DNA of 64,000 nucleotides from an uncultured Verrucomicrobiota bacterium (GTDB taxonomy: Bacteria; Verrucomicrobiota; Kiritimatiellia; Kiritimatiellales; Tichowtungiaceae): contig CAIKGD010000016.1 of assembly GCA_903826865.1 (NCBI GenBank), positions 1 through 64,000 on the forward strand. The letters run 5' to 3'. The notes under the pieces are model-generated. The model did not search any database and had not been told where the DNA came from. It worked only from the letters and a program-made list of their open reading frames with translations. This document shows, in pieces, positions 46,807 to 54,739 of the stretch (within the stretch, counting starts at the first letter, position 1; every line of letters starts with the position of its first letter). The position numbers and the translations under genes were made by a program.

Positions 46807-46860
46807 GGTAGGGCGCTTTCGCCGAAAGCGCCGCGGACGGCTCGGCGAGCCGTCCCTACC
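46807..46860. repeat. Cloverleaf-like palindromic element
   Basis: Outer arms GGTAGGG/CCCTACC (46807-46813 and 46854-46860) enclose two perfect 9-bp hairpins: GGCGCTTTC-GCC-GAAAGCGCC and GGACGGCTC-GGC-GAGCCGTCC. The 54-base unit can fold as a three-way junction. It lies in a 212-base gap between doc and the trpB paralogue. It may be a mobile small palindromic repeat; the rest of the gap shows nothing recognisable. Confidence 0.6.
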
Positions 46861-46958
46861 CAATCGAATAAATACCGAATTCTACACGGAACTGGTATCA
46901 GTTCATGAAAAGACGAACCGTTTTCATAGTTCATCTTTCATAATTCATCATTTCTCCC

Positions 46959-48170
46959 TCAATCTCCGTAGCCGTAGTTGTCCACCACGAAGTCGAGGTC
47001 TTTGTCGCCGCGGCCGGACAGGTTGACGAGAATGGTGCCGGACTTCATCTCTTTGGCTTTTTTCATGGCGAAGGCGACGGCGTGCGCGCTTTCGAGCGCC
47101 GGGATGATGCCTTCCGAGCGGCAGAGGGTGAAGAATCCGTTGAGGCATTCCTTGTCGTCGATGGCGGTGTATTTTATGCGGCCTTCATCTTTAAGGTGGC
47201 TGTGTTCGGGGCCGACGCCGGGATAGTCAAGTCCGCTGGCGATGGAGTAGACCGGCGAGGGCTCGCCTTTTTCGTCCTGCAGGAGGTAGCACTTGAAGCC
47301 GTGGATGATGCCGGGTTTGCCGTAGGTCGCGGTGGCGGCGTGGTCGCCGGTTTTCGGTCCGCGGCCCAGCGGTTCAACACCCCAGATTTCGCACGGGTCG
47401 TTGAGGAAGCCGGAGAAGAGGCCCATCGCGTTGCTGCCGCCGCCGACGCAGGCGGTGATGAGGTTCGGCAGTCCGCCGGTCATTTCCAGAAACTGTTCGC
47501 GCGCTTCGACGCCGACGACGTGCTGGAAGTCGCGCACCATCATCGGGAACGGATGCGGGCCGACGACAGAGCCGATGCAGTAGATGGAGTTGACCGGATC
47601 GGTCAGGTAGGCCACGAACGCGGAATCAACGGCTTCTTTCAGGGTTTTGAGTCCGGCGGAAACCGGCACAACTTTAGCGCCGAGCAGTTTCATGCGCACG
47701 ACGTTCGGATGCTCTTTGATGATGTCCACTTCACCCATGTGGATTTCGCATTCAAGGCCGAAGTAGGCGGCGGCGGTGGCGAGCGCGACGCCGTGCTGGC
47801 CCGCGCCGGTTTCGGCGATGAGCTTTTTCTTGCCCATATATTTAGCCAGCAGGCCTTCGCCCATGCAGTGGTTGATTTTGTGCGCGCCGGTGTGGTTCAG
47901 GTCTTCGCGCTTGAGGTAAATCTGCGCGCCGCCGCATTTTTCGGAAAGCCGGGCGGCGTGATAGACGGGCGTCGGGCGGCCCTGATAGTGCTTGCGGATG
48001 GAGCGCAGTTCTTCGATAAAGCGGTGCGAGCGGCTAATTTTAAGGTAAGCGTCGTTGATTTCTTTCATCGGGCCGACGAGCTGCGGCGGGATATAGGCTC
48101 CGCCGTACTGTCCGAAACGGCCTTCTGCATCGGGGGTGTTCTCCAGATAATGGCGATAATCTTTTTTCAT
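46959..48170 (-). CDS. trpB: Tryptophan synthase beta chain paralogue
   Basis: The 403-residue PLP enzyme has the TrpB hallmarks: [16 protein letters not shown] with the Schiff-base Lys, [20 protein letters not shown] with the catalytic Glu, and the phosphate-binding [10 protein letters not shown], plus [17 protein letters not shown] of the COMM domain. It differs from the second trpB in this window ([13 protein letters not shown] instead of [13 protein letters not shown]). A second copy may act without TrpA as an indole-salvaging enzyme, or be a transferred variant. It stands alone, divergent from the azoreductase-like gene. Confidence 0.88.
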   Translation of the reverse strand: MKKDYRHYLENTPDAEGRFGQYGGAYIPPQLVGPMKEINDAYLKISRSHRFIEELRSIRKHYQGRPTPVYHAARLSEKCGGAQIYLKREDLNHTGAHKINHCMGEGLLAKYMGKKKLIAETGAGQHGVALATAAAYFGLECEIHMGEVDIIKEHPNVVRMKLLGAKVVPVSAGLKTLKEAVDSAFVAYLTDPVNSIYCIGSVVGPHPFPMMVRDFQHVVGVEAREQFLEMTGGLPNLITACVGGGSNAMGLFSGFLNDPCEIWGVEPLGRGPKTGDHAATATYGKPGIIHGFKCYLLQDEKGEPSPVYSIASGLDYPGVGPEHSHLKDEGRIKYTAIDDKECLNGFFTLCRSEGIIPALESAHAVAFAMKKAKEMKSGTILVNLSGRGDKDLDFVVDNYGYGD

Positions 48171-48353
48171 CGGGCAGCTCCTTTAAAGGTTGTTGAGAAA
48201 ACAGGGCCGGAGCGTAGGATAAAAACCGGCGGTGGGCAAGTCTGCCCTTCTATCCTCCAAGTCCCTAAAGAAACGCTTGTGCCGCGCCCCGCGCCGCTGT
48301 TACAGTCCACACGTTGATTTCATAAACCGAACGAAACCAAGGAGTATCCGCGA

Positions 48354-49001
48354 ATGAATATTTTGCATGTGTGCGCCAACCCGAAGCCTATCGAGCAGTC
48401 TGTCTCTAAACAGCTCGCCGCACGCTTTTTCGGCAAACTGATGGAGCTTAATCCTGACGTTGAACTCAATAACGTCGACCTCTATCAGGATAAACCGCCA
48501 TACTACTCCAACGATCTCTACCGCCGCTGCTGGATGCCGGTCTTCGACGCGGCCTACGAACCGACCAAAGCCGAAGAAGCCGCAGCGAACTATGCGCAGA
48601 AACAGGCCGAAGCCTTTAAACAGGCGGACGTCCTTGTGCTCACCATGCCGATGTGGAACTTCGCCATGCCGGCCGTGATGAAGGCGTGGATGGATCAGGT
48701 GATTACTCCCGGCCTGACCTTCGAACTCAGCGCCACCGGCCCGAAACCGCTGCATAACGTTACCAGTATCGTATTGCTGGTTGCCTCCGGCGGTATCTAT
48801 AAGGAAGACGACGACCGCGACGCGCTGACCCGTCAGGTGCGTGCCGCCTTCGGATTCATCGGAATCAAAGATGTCCGGATCGCCTGGGCCGACGGCCAGA
48901 ACCCGCTTTTCTTCAGCGACAGCGAAGTCCGCCGCGAAACAGCCTTTGAAGCGGCCGAAGAACTGGCCGAGGAGCTCGCGGAGGAAAGCGCAGAAGGATA
49001 G
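48354..49001 (+). CDS. AzoR-like FMN-dependent NADH oxidoreductase
   Basis: The 215-residue protein has a flavodoxin-like fold of the AzoR/NQO group: MNILHVCANPKPIEQSVSKQLAARFF for the phosphate-binding loop and LTMPMWNFAMPAVMKAWMDQVITPGLTF for the FMN-binding loop. Members reduce quinones or azo compounds by two electrons. The physiological substrate is unknown. The C-terminal tail is acidic and Ala/Glu-rich (AAEELAEELAEESAEG). It precedes trpF. Confidence 0.85.
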   Translation: MNILHVCANPKPIEQSVSKQLAARFFGKLMELNPDVELNNVDLYQDKPPYYSNDLYRRCWMPVFDAAYEPTKAEEAAANYAQKQAEAFKQADVLVLTMPMWNFAMPAVMKAWMDQVITPGLTFELSATGPKPLHNVTSIVLLVASGGIYKEDDDRDALTRQVRAAFGFIGIKDVRIAWADGQNPLFFSDSEVRRETAFEAAEELAEELAEESAEG

Positions 49002-49031
49002 CGCTCCGGCCTTCCACCGCTCTATTGTTCC

Positions 49032-49676
49032 ATGGATGTTTCTATGAGCGTGTTTGTTAAAATCTGCGGAATCTGCTCCAAGAACGATCTGGAGCAGATT
49101 TGCGCTTTAGAGCCGGACGCGATCGGCTTTATTTTCTGGCCGCGGGCCAAACGCTACGTGCGCCCCGAGCAGGTCGCCAGCTGGCTGAAAAGTATTCCCG
49201 AGCAGATTAAAAAGGTCGGTGTCTTTGTGGAACCGCCGCCCGGCGAGGTCGAAGCGGTGGCTATCGCCTGCCACCTCGACATTATTCAGATCCATCTGAT
49301 TTCCAATGACTGGAAAATCGAGCGCCCGCTTTTTCAGGGGCTGGAAACCTGGATCTCGCCGCGCATGGGCGAAGGAGTCACCCGCAGTATTCTGCACGCG
49401 GTTGAGCCCGAACCTTCCGTATTGCTGGCCGATTCGTTTGATCCGGCCACGGTCGGCGGCACCGGCAAGCTCAGCAGCTGGGACCGCGCGATCGCCCTGA
49501 AAACCGAAGTCAGAATACCGGTCATGCTGGCGGGCGGCCTCACGCCCGAAAATGTGCGCGATGCGATCACCGCAGTAAAACCGTGGGGCGTAGATGTCAG
49601 CTCCGGTGTCGAAAAAGAGCCGGGCGTCAAAGAACTCCGCAAAGTAAAGCAGTTTATAGAAAGAGCAAGACAATGA
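49032..49676 (+). CDS. trpF: Phosphoribosylanthranilate isomerase TrpF
   Basis: TrpF converts phosphoribosylanthranilate to CdRP in tryptophan synthesis. The 214-residue (beta-alpha)8 protein shows [12 protein letters not shown] with the catalytic Cys, [26 protein letters not shown] and [16 protein letters not shown]. The segment usually reading QLHG is QIHLIS. Starts at 49032 or 49044 are possible. Its stop overlaps the trpB start by 4 bases. Confidence 0.93.
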   Translation: MDVSMSVFVKICGICSKNDLEQICALEPDAIGFIFWPRAKRYVRPEQVASWLKSIPEQIKKVGVFVEPPPGEVEAVAIACHLDIIQIHLISNDWKIERPLFQGLETWISPRMGEGVTRSILHAVEPEPSVLLADSFDPATVGGTGKLSSWDRAIALKTEVRIPVMLAGGLTPENVRDAITAVKPWGVDVSSGVEKEPGVKELRKVKQFIERARQ

Positions 49677-50875
49677 AATCAGCCCGGCCCGATTCGCAGG
49701 GGCACTTCGGCCCGTACGGCGGCATCTTTGTTCCTGAAACCCTGATGGAGCCGCTCCGCGAACTGACGCGGGTTTACAAAGTTGCACAGAAAGATCCCGC
49801 TTTCAAAAAGGAACTCGATTACTACCTGCGCGAGTATGTCGGCCGTCCGTCGCCGCTCTGGTTCGCGCAGCGGATGACCGCACAGCTCGGCGGTCCGAAA
49901 ATTTATCTCAAACGCGAAGACCTCAACCACACCGGCGCGCACAAAATCAATAATGTGGTCGGACAGGCGCTGCTGGCGCGGCGGCTGGGCAAAACGCGGC
50001 TGATCGCCGAAACCGGCGCAGGCCAGCACGGCGTCGCTACCGCCACTGCTGCCGCGCTCTTCGGTATGGAGTGTACCGTTTACATGGGCAAAGTGGATAT
50101 GGAGCGGCAGGCGCTGAATGTTTTCCGCATGGAAAGCCTCGGCGCGAAAGTCGTTGCCGTTACCGCCGGACAGCAGACGCTCAAAGAGGCGATTAACGAA
50201 GCGATGCGCGACTGGGTCAGCAACCTGCGCAACACGCACTATGTTCTCGGCACCGCTTTCGGCCCGCATCCGTACCCGATGATCGTGCGCGATTTCCAGA
50301 GCGTCATCGGCAAAGAAGCGCGCAAACAGATTCTGAAAGCCGAAGGACGCCTGCCGGCCGCCGTCATCGCCTGCGTCGGCGGCGGCAGCAACGCGATCGG
50401 CATTTTCAGCGCCTTTATAAAAGATGAAGGCGTCCGTCTGATCGGCGTCGAAGCCGGCGGACTCGGCATTGTACCCGGCAAACACGCCGCGCGTTTCGCC
50501 GGCGGCAAAGTCGGCGTGCTGCAGGGCACAAAAAGTTACGTTCTGCAGGATGATGACGGACAGATTCTGCTGACGCACTCCGTCAGCGCCGGACTCGATT
50601 ACGCCTCCGTCGGCCCCGAACACGCGATGCTGCACGACACCGGCCGCGCGGAATACACCTACATAGAAGACGCCGACGCCGTGGCCGGATTCGATCAGCT
50701 CGCGCAGTGGGAAGGCATTCTGCCCGCGCTCGAAAGCTCGCATGCCATCGCATGGGTCGTAAAAAATGCCGGGCAGTTTGCCAAAAACGACATTGTCATC
50801 ATCAACGTTTCCGGCCGCGGCGACAAAGACGTTCAGCAGATCGCAGAGTGGAAAAAGGGACAGAGTACAAAATAA
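49673..50875 (+). CDS. trpB: Tryptophan synthase beta chain TrpB
   Basis: TrpB condenses indole with serine. The 400-residue protein, from the ATG at 49673 coupled to trpF, has [35 protein letters not shown] (PLP Lys), [32 protein letters not shown] and [14 protein letters not shown]. It matches the standard TrpB1 pattern and is probably the main enzyme. No trpA follows; trpC lies 6.5 kb downstream. Confidence 0.95.
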   Translation: MKSARPDSQGHFGPYGGIFVPETLMEPLRELTRVYKVAQKDPAFKKELDYYLREYVGRPSPLWFAQRMTAQLGGPKIYLKREDLNHTGAHKINNVVGQALLARRLGKTRLIAETGAGQHGVATATAAALFGMECTVYMGKVDMERQALNVFRMESLGAKVVAVTAGQQTLKEAINEAMRDWVSNLRNTHYVLGTAFGPHPYPMIVRDFQSVIGKEARKQILKAEGRLPAAVIACVGGGSNAIGIFSAFIKDEGVRLIGVEAGGLGIVPGKHAARFAGGKVGVLQGTKSYVLQDDDGQILLTHSVSAGLDYASVGPEHAMLHDTGRAEYTYIEDADAVAGFDQLAQWEGILPALESSHAIAWVVKNAGQFAKNDIVIINVSGRGDKDVQQIAEWKKGQSTK

Positions 50876-50886
50876 GAAAGGATGCC

Positions 50887-51735
50887 ATGCACAGAGCAAA
50901 GAAGGTTGAGCGGTGGTTAGGTGTCGCAATCAGCGGATTCTTTATTCTTACTGCAACGGCCGAAAAACTGCCGCTTCCGGCAGACGGGGAATATATTGCC
51001 AACGACATGGAGAGTCAGCAACTCGCTCTGGCCGGGAAAATTGTAAAAATAAAGTTCAACCGGATATCCTATGCAGAAAAAGCAAAGGGTGAGCTGTACG
51101 CCGGCAATCTGCGTTCGTGTGTAAAACCGCAAGGGGACAGCTATGGCGACGTACCGGGAGTTCAGGTGCGGTTTCCAAAGGAAGGAGTGGGCTTTTTTTC
51201 AAAATTTATTCCTAAACCCGGAATTGGAACAGAAGAGTGGATTGCTTCCATGATCGCGTCTGATCGCGGGGAAGTCTACGTTCAGATCAGCACAAACGCC
51301 AAGGCAGGCTTTCTAGCCCTCGGGGATCGTTGTGAAAAGGACGGCGACGAAGCAAAATACGGATGGTCCGCAGACACAGAAGTTCCGGATTTAGCGGGTC
51401 AGAAGAAAGTATCCGTCAGCGATCTGGCTCTTTTTCCGGAACAACTGAATGGAAAAGTTGTGCAGCTGGAGTTTTACCAAGTAAAACGCATCAAGCAGAA
51501 AACGGCTGAAGAATTCAGTGCCTTCGTTTCTTGCGGCAGCGGACACGCTATGATTCCGATTACATTTCCGGCCGCGGCAAGCGTGTTCTTTAAGGAAATA
51601 GCGGATCGGCAAACGGATCCTAAAGCGTGCAGCGTATATGCCCAAGTAACGGTCAGCCCGAAAGGCCTGGTTTCTTTGGAGGCAAAAGGCCGGCGCGCAA
51701 TCGGGGAAGGCGTAGATGCCGCATATAAGTGGTAA
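50887..51735 (+). CDS. Secreted protein of unknown function with duplicated OB-like halves
   Basis: From the ATG at 50887 (AAAGGA upstream) the product is 282 residues with a signal segment (VAISGFFILTATAEKL). Two halves look alike: LALAGKIVKIKFNRISYAEKAKGELYAGNLRSC and LNGKVVQLEFYQVKRIKQKTAEEFSAFVSC, each followed by a phrase ending in YVQIST/YAQVTV. This suggests a tandem small beta-barrel domain. I do not recognise a family. It lies in the trpFB-yicC direction but is probably unrelated to tryptophan synthesis. Confidence 0.65.
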   Translation: MHRAKKVERWLGVAISGFFILTATAEKLPLPADGEYIANDMESQQLALAGKIVKIKFNRISYAEKAKGELYAGNLRSCVKPQGDSYGDVPGVQVRFPKEGVGFFSKFIPKPGIGTEEWIASMIASDRGEVYVQISTNAKAGFLALGDRCEKDGDEAKYGWSADTEVPDLAGQKKVSVSDLALFPEQLNGKVVQLEFYQVKRIKQKTAEEFSAFVSCGSGHAMIPITFPAAASVFFKEIADRQTDPKACSVYAQVTVSPKGLVSLEAKGRRAIGEGVDAAYKW

Positions 51736-51747
51736 AGGGGTTCCGCA

Positions 51748-52626
51748 ATGCCCATTAAAAGCATGACAGGCTTCGGCGCGGCCTCTGCGCGTTCAGAAAG
51801 CGCGCTGGTAACGGTCGAGCTGAGCGCGGTAAACCGCAAACAGCTTGATGTCGTAGTTCGTCTGCCGCCGCCGCTCACGGCGCTCGAGTCGCGCGTCCAG
51901 AAAATCATTCAGGAACATATTTCACGCGGGCGGATCAGCGGCGCGGTTCTGCTGGAGTCCGCGAACGGCGGCGCGATGATGCAGATTGATGAGAAACGCG
52001 CTGCCGAAACGATCGGCAGGCTGCGAAGCGCAGCGAAAAAACTGAACCTCAAGGACGATTTGAGCGCCGGAGTGCTTTTGCAGATTCCCGGGTTGCTGAA
52101 AATGCAGACGGCCGAACAGCATCCGGAAGAAATTTTCCAAACACTGGAAAAAGCTCTGCTGGCCGCGCTGAAGAAGCTTGATGTAATGCGGCTTCGTGAA
52201 GGCAAAGCGCTTGAAAACGATCTGCTGGCGCGGCTCAAGCTGCTTGAACAGATGCTTGCGGCCGTTAAACCCCGCGCGCCGCAGATTGTTTCCGGTTACC
52301 GGAAAAAACTTTTACAGGGACTGGATGCGGCGGGACTGAAAAATGCCGCCATGGACGAACGGATCATCAAAGAGATCGCGCTGTTCGCCGAGCGCAGCGA
52401 TATTGCAGAAGAGATTACGCGGCTGGAAAGCCACCTGCAGCAGTTTAAAAAAATTCTGCGCGGCGGCGAGCCCGCCGGACGTCCGCTCGATTTTCTGGCG
52501 CAGGAGCTTTTCCGCGAAATCAACACGATCGGTTCGAAAGCGAACGATCTGAAAATCACGGAACAGGTGGTGCGTTTTAAAACCGAGCTCGAACGCATCC
52601 GGGAGCAGATTCAGAATGTCGAGTAA
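51748..52626 (+). CDS. yicC: YicC-family endoribonuclease
   Basis: YicC proteins are endoribonucleases that help decay of certain RNAs. The 292-residue length is typical. The N-terminal domain opens MPIKSMTGFGAASARSESALVTVELSAVNRKQLDV, and the C-terminal part ends with GRPLDFLAQELFREINTIGSKA, the family signature. The gene overlaps gmk by 11 bases, as in many bacteria. A perfect copy of the TTTTCCA-N5-TGGAAAA palindrome lies inside it and encodes FQTLEK. Confidence 0.93.
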   Translation: MPIKSMTGFGAASARSESALVTVELSAVNRKQLDVVVRLPPPLTALESRVQKIIQEHISRGRISGAVLLESANGGAMMQIDEKRAAETIGRLRSAAKKLNLKDDLSAGVLLQIPGLLKMQTAEQHPEEIFQTLEKALLAALKKLDVMRLREGKALENDLLARLKLLEQMLAAVKPRAPQIVSGYRKKLLQGLDAAGLKNAAMDERIIKEIALFAERSDIAEEITRLESHLQQFKKILRGGEPAGRPLDFLAQELFREINTIGSKANDLKITEQVVRFKTELERIREQIQNVE

Positions 52627-53221
52627 GTGCAACCCGCTGCTGCTGGTAATTTCCGCGCCGTCGGGCGCGGGGAAATCATCGCTGTGCAACCGGCTGATCG
52701 AAAAATTTCCGGAGATGGTGTATTCGATTTCCTGCACAACGCGCGCGCCGCGCGGCAGTGAACAGAACGGCGTGCATTATCATTTTCTTTCCGAGCAGGA
52801 ATTCTGCGCGCGCATCGCCGCCGGCGATTTTCTGGAGCATGCGCTGGTGCACGGCAACCGCTACGGAACCCTGAAGCAGACCGTGTACGACGCGCTGGCG
52901 CAGGGCCGTGACATCATTATGGATATTGATGTACAGGGCGCACAGCAGATCCGCCGCGCGTGTGAAGCGCTACCCGATGATGATGTGATTAAAAAAAGTT
53001 TCGTTGATATTTTTATCGCGCCGCCTTCCATGGAGGAATTGCGCCGCCGTTTGTGCGGACGTTCCACCGACAGTGACGAAGTGATTGAGCGGCGCATGCG
53101 CAACGCGCACGAAGAAATGAAGCATCAGCCGCATTATCAGCACACGGTTATCAATGATGTTTTTGAAAAAACGGTCGATGAACTTGCAGAAATCATCACG
53201 CGCGGACACCACAACCGGTAG
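52616..53221 (+). CDS. gmk: Guanylate kinase
   Basis: Gmk phosphorylates GMP to GDP. The 201-residue protein has the P-loop SAPSGAGKSSLCNRL, the GMP-binding SCTTRAPRGSEQNGVHYHFLS, and FIAPPSMEELRRRLCGRSTDS in the lid region. It overlaps yicC by 11 bases, indicating translational coupling. The usual downstream rpoZ is not seen; instead a histone-like gene follows. Confidence 0.95.
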   Translation: MSSKCNPLLLVISAPSGAGKSSLCNRLIEKFPEMVYSISCTTRAPRGSEQNGVHYHFLSEQEFCARIAAGDFLEHALVHGNRYGTLKQTVYDALAQGRDIIMDIDVQGAQQIRRACEALPDDDVIKKSFVDIFIAPPSMEELRRRLCGRSTDSDEVIERRMRNAHEEMKHQPHYQHTVINDVFEKTVDELAEIITRGHHNR

Positions 53222-53252
53222 TAAAATTTTTTTTGTTTTCCACAAACTGTAG

Positions 53253-53281
53253 TTGCAAGTAAAAAAAATTACCGCTATACC
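53253..53281 (+). promoter_or_regulatory. Likely sigma-70 promoter of the histone-like gene
   Basis: TTGCAA (53253-53258) and TATACC (53276-53281) are separated by 17 bases and lie in a T/A-rich stretch after gmk. The predicted transcript has a leader of about 100 bases. Confidence 0.5.
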
Positions 53282-53299
53282 TTCGCATGTACAGGGACA

Positions 53300-53350
53300 G
53301 GCTGACGTGAAGAAGCGAGAGAGAAGCGGGTAGTAGAAGTGACGTCAGCC
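53300..53350 (+). promoter_or_regulatory. Stem-loop in the leader of the histone-like gene
   Basis: GGCTGACGT (53300-53308) pairs perfectly with ACGTCAGCC (53342-53350). The 33-base loop is purine-rich (GAAGAAGCGAGAGAGAAGCG). It lies between the predicted promoter and the ribosome site AGGAG at 53378, so it could affect mRNA stability or translation. Confidence 0.5.
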
Positions 53351-53389
53351 GGATAGAAGGGTTAACCCAAGTCACAAAGGAGACAGGAA

Positions 53390-53503
53390 ATGGCAGCTAA
53401 GAAAAAAGTAGCGAAGAAGAAAGTAGCGAAGAAGGCCGTTAAAAAAGTAGCGAAAAAGAAAGTCGCGAAAAAGGCCGTTAAAAAAGTCGCTAAAAAGAAA
53501 TAA
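53390..53503 (+). CDS. Lysine-rich histone H1-like peptide (37 residues)
   Basis: This gene is shorter than the ORF-track cutoff. It starts MAAKKKVAKKKVAKKAVKKV and repeats KKVAKK/AVKK units to the stop. It has an AGGAG site 7-8 bases before the ATG, a promoter and a strong terminator, so it is probably a real, well-expressed monocistronic gene. The AKK/AVKK pattern resembles the tails of histone H1-like proteins (Hc1 type, and similar proteins of PVC bacteria) that compact DNA. At 37 residues it consists only of the tail-like repeat. DNA or RNA binding is inferred. Confidence 0.8.
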   Translation: MAAKKKVAKKKVAKKAVKKVAKKKVAKKAVKKVAKKK

Positions 53504-53525
53504 CAGCCTCGGCTGATTAATTCTG

Positions 53526-53556
53526 AACAGCCCCGGTTTCCGGGGCTGTTTTTTTA
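53526..53556 (+). terminator. Strong intrinsic terminator
   Basis: AACAGCCCCGG and CCGGGGCTGTT form a perfect 11-bp stem with a TTT loop, followed by a run of T residues. It ends the histone-like transcript 23 bases after its stop codon. Confidence 0.92.
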
Positions 53557-53633
53557 TATCCGCAGTTTTTCGTTTCCTTTGAAAAAACCACCCGCTATCC
53601 TCACGCCAATTTAACAGAAGCAGGCCGCGCCGT

Positions 53634-54089
53634 ATGAAATGTCCGAAGTGCGAGCATCGTGAAAACAAAGTTATAGACAGCCGCGAAGTGCGGGAAGGCA
53701 CCGCCATCCGCCGCCGCCGGCTTTGCCTGAACTGCGGGCACCGGTTCACCACCTATGAAGAAGTTCTGCGCGCCGCGCTGCAGGTCATCAAGCGCGACGG
53801 CCGCCGCGAAGAGCTTTCCCGCGAAAAACTGATGCAAAGCATCGTGGTTGCCTGCCAGAAACGGCCGATCAGCATCCAGCAGATCGAGCAGATGACCAGC
53901 AGTGTCATCACACAGGGCGAAGCCGAATACGAACGCGAAATTCCTTCCACCGCGCTCGGCACCAAAGTAATGGCGCTGCTCGAAAAACTTGATGAAGTCG
54001 CCTATGTGCGTTTTGCCTCCGTTTACCGGCGCTTCAAAGACGTCAATCAATTCATGAACGAAGCCGAAAGGCTGATCGGGCGCGAATGA
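53634..54089 (+). CDS. nrdR: Transcriptional repressor NrdR
   Basis: NrdR represses ribonucleotide reductase genes in response to ATP/dATP. The 151-residue protein has an N-terminal zinc ribbon (Cys3, Cys6, Cys31, Cys34; MKCPKC and CLNCGHRF) and an ATP-cone domain (VIKRDGRREELSREKLMQSI). The length is standard. It overlaps the next gene by 4 bases. No nrd gene lies in the window. Confidence 0.96.
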   Translation: MKCPKCEHRENKVIDSREVREGTAIRRRRLCLNCGHRFTTYEEVLRAALQVIKRDGRREELSREKLMQSIVVACQKRPISIQQIEQMTSSVITQGEAEYEREIPSTALGTKVMALLEKLDEVAYVRFASVYRRFKDVNQFMNEAERLIGRE

Positions 54090-54739
54090 TTGATATGTAC
54101 CAGAGCCGCCGGCTTGATGAACGCCGTCTTTGGTCCGGCCATGTACAGCAGCTTTTCCAAACACTGGAAATCGACGGCCGCGCCGCCGCGCAGGACATCT
54201 CCGAAAGTGTGGCGGTTTTCTGTCAGCATCACGCGCACATGCCGGAGCACACGCTTTCGCTGCTTATGGCCCGTTCGTTCTGCATCGCCGGCGACGCCGA
54301 AGCCGCCGGACGGATTCTCCGCCATGACCGTACGCACTGTTCGCATACCGGATCGTGGCTCGAAGTGCTTTCCTCCGGATATCCGTTTCCCGAACTCTAT
54401 CCTCTTTTTTCCTCCCGCGCCTTGCGGCCGCAGAGTCTGACTTCCGCGGGGCCGCTCTGGGTGCTCGATTTCGACCGGATCCAGCTGACCGAGGCCGACC
54501 GCCATGAACTGATTCTGTTTCAAACCGTGCGGACGCTGACGGAAAAAGTTTCCAACGTCTGGAAAAAAACAGACGGGCGGGGCACGCTCGGCGTAAAGGG
54601 GCTTCTGCGGCTGACACAATTTGTCCGCGGCAGACAGGACTCGCACCAGCTTTCCGGCCACATTCGCGATGTGCTGGCGCTCCGCGCGCGCAAAAACGGC
54701 TGGGCTGCCTCGCCGTCTGTGCTCCTCTTAGACCTTTGA
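54086..54739 (+). CDS. Unrecognised protein coupled between nrdR and lnt
   Basis: The 217-residue protein starts MIDMYQSRRLDERRLWSGHV and appears mostly alpha-helical, with a His/Cys-containing region (VAVFCQHHAHMPEHTLSLLMARSFCIAGDAEAAGRIL) that resembles a TPR-like helix pair, and a helical C-terminal part. No signal peptide. I could not assign a family; it is not RecO despite the neighbourhood. It overlaps nrdR and lnt by 4 bases each, so it is co-translated. It contains one copy of the FQTLE palindrome and a second related palindrome (54549-54565). Confidence 0.7.
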   Translation: MIDMYQSRRLDERRLWSGHVQQLFQTLEIDGRAAAQDISESVAVFCQHHAHMPEHTLSLLMARSFCIAGDAEAAGRILRHDRTHCSHTGSWLEVLSSGYPFPELYPLFSSRALRPQSLTSAGPLWVLDFDRIQLTEADRHELILFQTVRTLTEKVSNVWKKTDGRGTLGVKGLLRLTQFVRGRQDSHQLSGHIRDVLALRARKNGWAASPSVLLLDL

